Source of the DNA: Cellvibrio sp. KY-GH-1
GTDB taxonomy: Bacteria > Pseudomonadota > Gammaproteobacteria > Pseudomonadales > Cellvibrionaceae
Direction of reading: 5' to 3'
Length of the DNA stretch: 64,000 bases
NCBI RefSeq assembly: GCF_008806975.1
Contig: NZ_CP031728.1
Coordinates: forward strand, 3,431,501 to 3,495,500
The notes under the pieces were generated by a model. That model searched no databases. It had not been told where the DNA came from and saw only the letters and a program-made list of their open reading frames with translations. Made by a program: the position numbers and the translations under genes. This document shows positions 9,590 through 18,669 of this stretch, one piece after another (position 1 is the first letter of the stretch; each line of letters begins with the position of its first letter).

Positions 9590-12500
9590 TCAAAACTCCG
9601 TTTCCAATTCGTCTGCAGCCAACAGCTCACGCAGTAAGTTCTCTACTTCCACATCACTCAACGCGCTAATAGTTCGTTTCAATTGATCAGCGGCAGATAG
9701 TGGGACAGCATTGGATTGTGAAAACTGATTTGCCGATTGCGTAGCGGAGCTTAAATAGTCCACTCGCGGTTCAGCTAATCGATGCTCGTGATGTGCAGCC
9801 TCGCCACTGGCGAATGTAATTTCTGTAGAAGAATTGCCGAAGCGAGATTTGATATTGCCAGCCGATACTTCTGCCAGAGTGTCACTCATCGTAATCGCAC
9901 CGGAAGCAGCCCGTGTTGGCACCGTGTCGCTCGCTTTAGTCTCAACTGCAGGACTCAAAGCTCGTAGCTCAGTGGCGTGATTCTCCACCAGAAAATCCAC
10001 CAGCTCATTAATGGTTTGATACTCAAAGAAAAGTGTCTTGGGAATCTCCTGACCAAAGGATTTTTCCAAATCTTCATTCATTCCCATGATCATCACTGAA
10101 TCGATGCCGTAGTCTTCAATGGCAGCATCGCAATCAATTTGGGCTTGATCAAGTTTTGTGAATCGAGCGAGCAATACACTCAAATAGTCCCGTGCAATGC
10201 CGTCCAACGCAATCTGACTTGGTGCAACTGGAACCGGACTTTCAACGGGAACAGCAGTTTCATCGAATTGGATTTTATGAATATCTTCTGCATGATTTTC
10301 AGAAAAATATTCCGCCAAACTATCAATGTCTTGGTACTCGAAAAACAACGTTTTTGGCACACTTAGCCCAAAAATTGCCTCCAATTTCTCATTCATCGCC
10401 ATGATCATTACTGAATCAATACCGTAGTTTTCCAACGCCGTTGCAGTATCGATTTGCCCCGGAGGTATTTTGGTTACCTGTGAAACCAGCTCAGCTAAAT
10501 ATTTTTTAGCCACATTTACCGGGGAATAAACTGTTTTTGTAGCAGGAGAAGGTACCGAGTAGAGTGCTGCAGGCGCCACGTAGCTAGCCGGTGCCTTCGC
10601 AGCAGTAACTTGCGGCCGCTGCGGCTCGCCTACAGATATCAATTGGTCAGTAGATTTTTTCGTATCAGCAAAGTGGGAAACATATTGTGTTGTAAATCCT
10701 AACAAGGTTACCAACATTTCCCCACGAGTATTGAGAATGTAAATATCATAAGATCGTTGGCCTGCTTGAGTAGGCTGGCTCGTGGAATAAACAGCATAGC
10801 TAATACAATTTTCAGTTAGCGGTTTGTGAATGACGATACGACCAAGGGAAATAGGAAGTGGCATGCCAGCATTAGCAGCACCAAAACCACCTATACCAAC
10901 TGCCGTACGCAGAGCACCATCCAATAACGCCGGGTGTAGTACATAGTCATCAGTAGAGTTTACTAGTTCAGTAGACAACGCAAGATCCGCCATCGCCTCT
11001 GATTGATTGACGAACAACCCTTTCATAACTTGAAAACTTGGACCGAAACCGAATCCAAAGCTTTCAAATCCACTGTTAATTTGGTGCTCATTTAGATGTG
11101 TTGATCTTGCTTTTATCGTATGAGGATCAACAACTGGTAATGGAAGTCTCATTCCCTGTACCGATGAAGCTGACGAATAGCGAGACACCACCGCTGAGCC
11201 ACTACAGAATAGGATACGACCACCGCCACTTGCGCTCTTAAAAATTTCAAATTCAACATTGCCTGCACTGGGCCGTAAGCTTATCTGAATAGACTCTTGC
11301 GCGCCGTTAACAACAATTGGCTTCAGCCACTTTATATCTGTCAAACCTAAAACGGGTTCACCATTAGCCGCCAGTTGTGCTGCCTGACGAGCAAGTTCCA
11401 GATACGCGACCCCAGGCAACACACATTTTTTACCCAATTTATGGTCTTTTAGATAAAACGCGTTTTGATTGAATGTTTTTACAAACAGCTGCTCTTCGAA
11501 CGTGGAAACATTTTTATCAATCAGTGAGCTAAGTGCGTCAAATTGCGTAGCATTATTTGGAGCGGTTACCCAGTAGCGTTGCCGTGAGTACACATAACCA
11601 GGGACTGAAATCCGAAATGCCGAACCGGAGTTATAGAGCTTCTCCCAGGTAATATTCTCTTGACCCTTTAGCCAGGCATCAGCAAGACTATTGAGATCTT
11701 TACGCAACAACCATTCATCAACTTGTTGATCAGAGAAATCATTTTTTGCATTTCTATTGCGCGGGCGCTTACCAGAGTAAATCCCGTACGAAGTATCACT
11801 CCGCCCTTTCACAGCAAGATAGTCGTTTAATTTCGTTTGCAGCTCCGCAAGCGACGCGGCAATCACAGCGATGCCAAAATCCATATGGACACGACCAATC
11901 TGCAAGGTATATGCGATATCAGCTAAGTGAGTTTGAGGCTCACTCACAATAAAATCGCGCAATTGCACAACCATCTTTTCCAGCGATTCCTCCCGCTTCG
12001 CGGAAAGCACAACCAATACCGGATCAGAAGTGCGAGGGGAATAATTGCGTGGGTCGGATTCAGCCGGATATTCCTCAAAAATAAAGTGTGCATTGGCTCC
12101 GCCAGCACCGAATGAGCTTAATCCCGCAACACGTGGTAACTCGATCTTTTTTCCAGTGGCGGGATCGGTTTGCGTTGGGCGCTGCCATTCTTCTAATTTC
12201 TGTAAGACATAGAACGGGCTTTGATCAATTTTTGCATAGGGGTTGAGCGTGTTCGAATGCAACGACGGAGCTAACGTTTTGTGTTTTAGCTGCAATAGAA
12301 TTTTAGTCACGCCAGCAACACCAGCCGCAGCTTCTGCATGTCCGATATTGGATTTCACAGACCCAACGGCACAATATTGGGTATCAGCTTGTTCATATGC
12401 TTTAGTAAGCCCCGATATTTCAATCGGGTCACCAAGGCTAGTGCCGGTGCCATGTGCTTCAACGTAACTAATGTGGCGAGGATTAATTCCAGAACGGGCG

Positions 12501-15500
12501 ATAGCATCCTTGATTAACGCCCCTTGACGGTTAGGGTTCGGTACCGTAAAACCAGAGGTTTTTCCACCGTGATTTATCGACGAACTCTTAATGACCGCAT
12601 AAATATGGTCACCATCACGCAAAGCATCTGACTTGCGCTTTAAAATAATTGCCCCTACGGCCTCCGCAGGAACATAACCATCGCCACCTACACCAAAGCT
12701 GCGACAACGACCGTCTGATGACAAAAAATGCAGGTCAGATAGAGTGTTGTATTTCTGCGGGTGTAAGGACAGGTTGACCCCCCCGGCGATACCGACACTG
12801 ATGTCGCCTTGCTTTAACGCTTCACACGCTAAATGGATTGCAGTGAGCGATGAAGAGCACGCTGTATCAAGCGTAATACTGGGTCCAGAGAAATTAAATT
12901 GATATGAAATTCTGTTCGCGACAGCCCAATACCACGAACGAGGAGCAATCATATTTTTTGGCTTATCACCTTCAACACCAAATAATTGATAATCTCCCCA
13001 CATAGTTCCAACATAGACACCGACCGGGCTCTCATGTACACCCACAGGCTGGGCTAATTTGTCAGGGCAATAGCCTGCATCTTCCATGGCCAAGGCAACT
13101 GTTTCGAGGAATAGACGCTCATGAGGATCCATGACCTCGGCTTCCGCCGGAGAAATACCAAAAAACAATGGATCAAAATGGTCAATACTCTTTAAAAAAC
13201 CGCCCCATTTAGAATAGCTTTTCCCCAATACCGCTGGGCCCGGCTGAAACAGGTTTTCTACCCCCCAGTTTCTGTCCTCAGGTATTTCTCTGATGCAGTC
13301 GACACCATCTTTCAGGTTATTCCAAAACTCAGTAAGTGTTTCAGCTTCTGGATAACGTCCTGAAACGCCAATGATAACAATGTCTTCTTTTGCTGGCGTC
13401 TGCGCATTACCATGAATTGATGAACGCGTCTGCTCTGCGGTGGGCATAGCCGCAATTGGAAGCTCGACAGGCGCTGAATTATCCGCAGCATTCTGATTGC
13501 TTGAGGCGGTAACTGATGGTGCGGCAGGTGGCACCATGCTTTCAAAATGTGCGGCATAGTGGCTCGCAAAAAAATCAGCCAAGTCGTTGATATTTTTATA
13601 TTCAAAGAACAAGGTTGCGGGAAGATTTTCAAATTTCTCTTCAAGAGCTATTACCAAATTCACCATGACTACTGAGTCAAAGCCATACTGCTGGAAAGGC
13701 GCATACAGCTCAAAGCGCTCTGCAGGCAGTTCAACCTCTTTTGCAAACAGCTCGATAAGGTAAGAAACCACTACATTCTTAACCTGGCTGATATCGTTCT
13801 TGCTTTCAGAAGGGCGCTCCAAAGCGACCTCATCGGCCCCCAAGCCATCCTTAGAGGCAACAAATTTTTCAGGGTAATTAGCGACAAAGAAGTCGGCCAA
13901 ATCATTAATGTTTTTGTATTCGAAGAATAAAGTGGCTGGAAGATTTTCAAATTCCTCTTCCAGCAATATGACTAAATCAACCATAACCACCGAATCAAAT
14001 CCGTATTGCTGAAACGGCGCATACAGTTCAAACTTATCCTCAGAAAGCGAAACTTCTTTTGCGAACTGACTAATCAGATATTTGACCGCGTGTTCTTTTA
14101 AAATCGAAACATCGGTCGCTTTGCTGGAATTGCTCCCGCTTTTTCTTAACACAATTTCACGTTCAGCTTCGGTAAAATCTGCTTCGTTGACGTTAGCTCT
14201 CACCCCAAGTACCTGACGAACTTTCTCCTTGTCACCCTCTAATACAGCGAGCTGGGAAACGGGGGCCGCAACTGCGTATTCCAAAGCTTGTAGGCCATTA
14301 GCATTTTCCAATGGAACGATACCGAAATTTTTCCTTAAAATAGCCTCTTCCTTGTCAGTTAAGACCATACCGCCCTCTTTCCAATAGGGCCAATTTATGG
14401 ACATTGTCTTCCCATTTCGTTCGCCCAGATGCACTAAATCATTGCGATAATGACTAAAATAATCTTCATATGAATTCGCGAATGCATAATCACACTGACC
14501 AAGGTTACCTAGCACACCCGTTACCGACGAGAACAATACAAATACATCCAACGGCTGCCCTTTTGTTGCCTCATCTAAATTAATCGTACCCATCACCTTC
14601 GGCGCGATCACTCTGGAAAACGATGCAAATTCCTTTTTGAGGATAAAGCTGTCTTCGATCACTCCAGCTGAATGAATGACACCATTTAATTTGAATCCCT
14701 GGTCATTAATCGAGCTAACCATAGTGCTAACAGAATTTGCATTAGTAATGTCGCAAGGCATATAGACAATGCGATTGCCGCGAGTGTCAATCGCATCTAA
14801 AAGCTTTTTCTTCTCCGCAGTAAGAGAGGACCGACCTGTTAGATAGATACGCGCGTCATAGTGTTTAAGCAGGTACCCTGCAACTAACAAACCCAGCGCA
14901 CCTAATCCACCAGTAATTAAATATACGCCGCCCGTTTTAAAAGCAGCTTGCTCTGAAGTTAGATTGAAGAACGTTTTTATCTCATCGGTCGCGACAAAGT
15001 CACGTACGAAGCGAGCCCCGTCCAGATAACGTATATCGGTATAAACCGAGTTATCAGTGAACTCGCTGGCGATCAAACCTGCTAAACTCGCATCGCTGCC
15101 ATTTTCAATATCGCAAATAACAACACGACCGCTATACGCTGGGCGTTCTACTTTCACTGTTTTATAGAATGCACCTAGCGCCTGATAGACGGGAATAAAA
15201 TCTACCCCCGAGCCTTGAACAACGTTTATAAACCTTGCGCTTTTTGCAACTTTCAAATACGCCTTCACTAAACAAAACGAACTTTCCGCGCCCCTGGAGA
15301 GATCTTCACCTATTTCTATCCCAGCTTCCTTTGAAAGTTCTTTAGAGAGAATTAATACATTTCGAGGGACTGACTGCTCAGCAGATATATCATTTACCAG
15401 CGCAAGAAAATCAACATCAGATCCCGCTCTGAGCGCATATTCACTGGAGCTTTTTTTCGCATAGGAGCTAGAGAACTCCGCTGAAATAATAGTTGTACTA

Positions 15501-18451
15501 CTAAATGTAGAGTTTCGTTTCAATCTCGACACGCACAAACTTACATCTTTCGGATCACCAATAATTAACAAGGAGTCCAGGATTTCTAGCGTGGAATTTG
15601 AAGGTTGCTTGAACCAGTTTGGTATGTAGAAGTGGTCTTGAATATTCATTATCTTGTCCTTAAAGGGGTGGTTGGCCAGCTCATTTGAGGGTAATGCATC
15701 CTTTTCAAACTGACGCAGCCCAAGGCCTTTGAATTGCGCAATTAGCTGCGACCTTCCATCTGCATCTGGAATTTCGCTAAAAATATCGATGTCGATTTTT
15801 TTCGCTTGCGATGGGTTATTCCCTCCAACGGGACGTACCCAAGCCCACTGTGCTAGCTGGGTTGGCCGGTAAACTCTGAGACTGTCCAACGAAAAAGGGA
15901 GGTAGGGAGATAGGGATTGTACGGCGCCATTCGTACCAGTAGCCAATCCCGATACCAATGCAACAGCAGCTTGCAAAGCCCCATCCGCAATAGATGGGTG
16001 CAGCGTATATTCACCTACTGAATCCTGTAACTCAGTAGGCAGAACCAGCTTAACCAATACTTGATCTGCATTCTGGGCCAGAAGTTCAATACTCTGATGA
16101 GATTTGCCATAACCAAAACCCAAAGCAGAAAAACGCTCGTAGCAATCAGACGAAGAGTAGGTGCTCCAATTGCTCCCGGGATAATTGAAGTTTGGCAGAG
16201 GAACAGGCTCATTGCGCTCAACAACAAATGCCTTCGCCTGGCAATTCTTTACCAGTGACAGGTCTTCAACACCACTAATAAATTCAAACCTTAGCGATGA
16301 GCCGGCTTTTTCAATATTTTCCACATTGAGAGTAGCACGTAGCTCCTTGACGCCATCCGACATGGTGAATGGTCGCAACCAAATTACGTCACGAAGCTCA
16401 ACCGTGGAATCCGCGTCACTCAATTGCGCATGCGCGGCTCGCATCATGGATTGATACATTACTTCCAAATACGCAACGGCCGGCAACACCCGCTGGTTTT
16501 TCACTTGGTGATCTTTCAGGAAGAATTCCTGACCGTCAAACAAACTGTAAAAGCTTTTCTTATTTCCACCAGACAATACGGCATGCAACAATGGATGAGA
16601 ATTATTGTGAGTATTTCCTTTCTGGTCCTTCGCAATCCAGAATGTCTCTTTCTCAAAGGGATAGGTAGGTAAGTTGAGGCGCAAAATTTGCCCGCTAGAA
16701 AATAGTTCGCGCCAAATTGGATCGGCGCCTTTCACGTACAGCTCAGCAAGCCGACTCAGGCTCTCCAGGTAACTCTTTTTGCTGTCACTTTTTGCTGACT
16801 TTTCAATTATTTTTTTTGCTGATTGCGTTACTTCTGCGAGCAACTCAAGATTGTCCCTGTTTACAATTGAGTATTGTGCGTTGCCATTCGCACTGTCTCG
16901 TAACGCCGTCATTGCTCCCTTCAAATCTTTCACAACACACGCAAATCTGACCGCATGATGATCACGCCCAACTAGTAATCCTGCACTCAAATCTGGCAAA
17001 CCGGTATTCTGATTTTTATCTAACCAAAGTAACAAATTGGACTTCAGTCTTTGCAATGCTGCGGGCGATTTTGCAGATAACACAAGCAGATAAGCAGGCT
17101 TGCTTATCGCCTTTGGATTATCCCCACGCACAAATTCTTCTAACACTATGTGAGAATTTGTACCGCCAAAACCAAACGAAGATACACCCGCGCGCAATGG
17201 GCTGCGCATGCTTTGGTCATCACCTGAAGCCAACTCAGGTAACCACTGTTTATGTTCACTGAGGATAGAGAATGGAGTATTTTCAATGGAAATTTTTGGA
17301 TTGACATCCGAAAAGTTTTGCAGGGCGGGTAATTGTTTATTGCGGAAAGAAAGCAAAACCTTAATCACACCAGCAATTCCTGCCGCGGCTTCCAAGTGAC
17401 CGATGTTGGTTTTAACAGACCCCAACGCACAATAACCTGGTTTCAAACTAACACCTTGTCGAGCGGCCAATGCCTCAAACGCACGCATTAATCCGTCAAA
17501 TTCAATGGGGTCACCTTTCGGGGTTCCAGTACCATGAGCCTCAACATAGTTCACGGTATTAACGGGTACATCAGCGCGCTCATGTGCTTCTTGAATGACG
17601 TTCGCTTGTGCCACTGAGCTGGGATAGGTCAACGTGTAAGTTTCACCACAATGATTTACTGCGGTACCTTTAACCACACCGTAAATTGCATCCCCATCTG
17701 CGATCGCTTTTTCCAGGGGTTTCAGAAGGACAACGCCCGCACCTTCTCCTCGTACATAACCATTTGCACTCGCGTCAAACGTCATGCATTGCCCCGTAGG
17801 GGACAGCATTCCCATTTTGGAAAAAGATATATGGCGAGTTGGTGTTAGCAGAAGATTTACCCCACCCGCTAACGCCATTTCACAATCGCCAAATTTCAAC
17901 GCTTGAATTGCGCTATGGATAGCATTTAGCGAACTGGAGCACGCCGTATCTATTGGGAAACTGGGGCCTTTCAAATCAAAATAGTGCGATACGCGGTTGG
18001 CGATAATGGACGCAGCGGTTCCCGTTGAGTAATGCGCCTCAATGGCTATATTGGTAGAGTCCTGCGTTTCTTTGTAGTCATGATTGAATACGCCCAACAT
18101 GACGCCAACTTTTTTCCCACGCAGGGACGAAGGTGCGATACCAGCGTCTTCAAGACAGCTCCACACCAACTCCATCATGAGTCGCTGTTGAGGGTCCATG
18201 GTCTCTACTACTTTGGGTAATATTCCAAAAAAATTTGCGTCAAACGCATTGACATCAGCAACGAAGCCGCCCCACTTACTATTGCTTTTTTGGGCTTGTT
18301 GTTTCGGGTCTCCCCAGTATTCTTGCCAATCCCAGCGAGAAGATGGAATTTCACTAATACTGGATTTTTTTCCGATGAGATTTTCCCAGAACTCAGAATA
18401 ATTATTGGCGCCAGGAAATTTACACGATACCCCTATAATGGCTACGTTCAT
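9590..18451 (-). CDS. Trans-AT type I polyketide synthase, two modules (KS-DH-KR-ACP-ACP-KS-DH-ACP-ACP)
   Basis: A 2,953-residue multidomain synthase. KS1 starts at residue 1 (Cys171, His306, His352). DH1 follows with His648 and Asp823; the usual G of HxxxGxxxxP is N. KR has TGGLGALG near 1173 and Tyr1322. Twin ACPs follow (Ser1487, Ser1593). KS2 (Cys1865, His2000, His2038) is followed by DH2 (His2337, Asp2511; G of HxxxGxxxxP is K, and the Gln of DxxxQ is Arg), then twin ACPs (Ser2680, Ser2785) and a short acidic C-terminal docking-like tail. AT domains are absent, so extender units must be loaded in trans. No loading module precedes KS1. Module 2 lacks a KR, but the next protein begins KS-KR-ACP, which fits a dehydrating bimodule split over two proteins (inference). 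AAGGAG sits 7 bases before the ATG. It follows the exporter gene after 218 bases and probably shares its operon. Confidence 0.95.
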   Translation of the reverse strand: MNVAIIGVSCKFPGANNYSEFWENLIGKKSSISEIPSSRWDWQEYWGDPKQQAQKSNSKWGGFVADVNAFDANFFGILPKVVETMDPQQRLMMELVWSCLEDAGIAPSSLRGKKVGVMLGVFNHDYKETQDSTNIAIEAHYSTGTAASIIANRVSHYFDLKGPSFPIDTACSSSLNAIHSAIQALKFGDCEMALAGGVNLLLTPTRHISFSKMGMLSPTGQCMTFDASANGYVRGEGAGVVLLKPLEKAIADGDAIYGVVKGTAVNHCGETYTLTYPSSVAQANVIQEAHERADVPVNTVNYVEAHGTGTPKGDPIEFDGLMRAFEALAARQGVSLKPGYCALGSVKTNIGHLEAAAGIAGVIKVLLSFRNKQLPALQNFSDVNPKISIENTPFSILSEHKQWLPELASGDDQSMRSPLRAGVSSFGFGGTNSHIVLEEFVRGDNPKAISKPAYLLVLSAKSPAALQRLKSNLLLWLDKNQNTGLPDLSAGLLVGRDHHAVRFACVVKDLKGAMTALRDSANGNAQYSIVNRDNLELLAEVTQSAKKIIEKSAKSDSKKSYLESLSRLAELYVKGADPIWRELFSSGQILRLNLPTYPFEKETFWIAKDQKGNTHNNSHPLLHAVLSGGNKKSFYSLFDGQEFFLKDHQVKNQRVLPAVAYLEVMYQSMMRAAHAQLSDADSTVELRDVIWLRPFTMSDGVKELRATLNVENIEKAGSSLRFEFISGVEDLSLVKNCQAKAFVVERNEPVPLPNFNYPGSNWSTYSSSDCYERFSALGFGYGKSHQSIELLAQNADQVLVKLVLPTELQDSVGEYTLHPSIADGALQAAVALVSGLATGTNGAVQSLSPYLPFSLDSLRVYRPTQLAQWAWVRPVGGNNPSQAKKIDIDIFSEIPDADGRSQLIAQFKGLGLRQFEKDALPSNELANHPFKDKIMNIQDHFYIPNWFKQPSNSTLEILDSLLIIGDPKDVSLCVSRLKRNSTFSSTTIISAEFSSSYAKKSSSEYALRAGSDVDFLALVNDISAEQSVPRNVLILSKELSKEAGIEIGEDLSRGAESSFCLVKAYLKVAKSARFINVVQGSGVDFIPVYQALGAFYKTVKVERPAYSGRVVICDIENGSDASLAGLIASEFTDNSVYTDIRYLDGARFVRDFVATDEIKTFFNLTSEQAAFKTGGVYLITGGLGALGLLVAGYLLKHYDARIYLTGRSSLTAEKKKLLDAIDTRGNRIVYMPCDITNANSVSTMVSSINDQGFKLNGVIHSAGVIEDSFILKKEFASFSRVIAPKVMGTINLDEATKGQPLDVFVLFSSVTGVLGNLGQCDYAFANSYEDYFSHYRNDLVHLGERNGKTMSINWPYWKEGGMVLTDKEEAILRKNFGIVPLENANGLQALEYAVAAPVSQLAVLEGDKEKVRQVLGVRANVNEADFTEAEREIVLRKSGSNSSKATDVSILKEHAVKYLISQFAKEVSLSEDKFELYAPFQQYGFDSVVMVDLVILLEEEFENLPATLFFEYKNINDLADFFVANYPEKFVASKDGLGADEVALERPSESKNDISQVKNVVVSYLIELFAKEVELPAERFELYAPFQQYGFDSVVMVNLVIALEEKFENLPATLFFEYKNINDLADFFASHYAAHFESMVPPAAPSVTASSNQNAADNSAPVELPIAAMPTAEQTRSSIHGNAQTPAKEDIVIIGVSGRYPEAETLTEFWNNLKDGVDCIREIPEDRNWGVENLFQPGPAVLGKSYSKWGGFLKSIDHFDPLFFGISPAEAEVMDPHERLFLETVALAMEDAGYCPDKLAQPVGVHESPVGVYVGTMWGDYQLFGVEGDKPKNMIAPRSWYWAVANRISYQFNFSGPSITLDTACSSSLTAIHLACEALKQGDISVGIAGGVNLSLHPQKYNTLSDLHFLSSDGRCRSFGVGGDGYVPAEAVGAIILKRKSDALRDGDHIYAVIKSSSINHGGKTSGFTVPNPNRQGALIKDAIARSGINPRHISYVEAHGTGTSLGDPIEISGLTKAYEQADTQYCAVGSVKSNIGHAEAAAGVAGVTKILLQLKHKTLAPSLHSNTLNPYAKIDQSPFYVLQKLEEWQRPTQTDPATGKKIELPRVAGLSSFGAGGANAHFIFEEYPAESDPRNYSPRTSDPVLVVLSAKREESLEKMVVQLRDFIVSEPQTHLADIAYTLQIGRVHMDFGIAVIAASLAELQTKLNDYLAVKGRSDTSYGIYSGKRPRNRNAKNDFSDQQVDEWLLRKDLNSLADAWLKGQENITWEKLYNSGSAFRISVPGYVYSRQRYWVTAPNNATQFDALSSLIDKNVSTFEEQLFVKTFNQNAFYLKDHKLGKKCVLPGVAYLELARQAAQLAANGEPVLGLTDIKWLKPIVVNGAQESIQISLRPSAGNVEFEIFKSASGGGRILFCSGSAVVSRYSSASSVQGMRLPLPVVDPHTIKARSTHLNEHQINSGFESFGFGFGPSFQVMKGLFVNQSEAMADLALSTELVNSTDDYVLHPALLDGALRTAVGIGGFGAANAGMPLPISLGRIVIHKPLTENCISYAVYSTSQPTQAGQRSYDIYILNTRGEMLVTLLGFTTQYVSHFADTKKSTDQLISVGEPQRPQVTAAKAPASYVAPAALYSVPSPATKTVYSPVNVAKKYLAELVSQVTKIPPGQIDTATALENYGIDSVMIMAMNEKLEAIFGLSVPKTLFFEYQDIDSLAEYFSENHAEDIHKIQFDETAVPVESPVPVAPSQIALDGIARDYLSVLLARFTKLDQAQIDCDAAIEDYGIDSVMIMGMNEDLEKSFGQEIPKTLFFEYQTINELVDFLVENHATELRALSPAVETKASDTVPTRAASGAITMSDTLAEVSAGNIKSRFGNSSTEITFASGEAAHHEHRLAEPRVDYLSSATQSANQFSQSNAVPLSAADQLKRTISALSDVEVENLLRELLAADELETEF

Positions 18452-18669
18452 TTAATCACTCCTTGCAATTTTTTAGATAAAACGAAAAAACTGAAATTTG
18501 GAAAAAGCGATCCCCTAGCCAATGGCCAAATCAAAATAAAATTCAAAGGGATCTTCCGAACCTACCTGCCCCCAAGGCAGCAAGGTAGATATCGAAGTAA
18601 GGCGCTTATCCATTTGCCCCTTACTTCACAACACAATAATTCCTGGCTAACTTTTTCTTCAGTAGAACC

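Noticed and set aside
18540..18610. Hairpin between exporter and PKS genes as a terminator
   Set aside because: The stem is bulged and has no T tract on the minus strand, so operon read-through remains likely.
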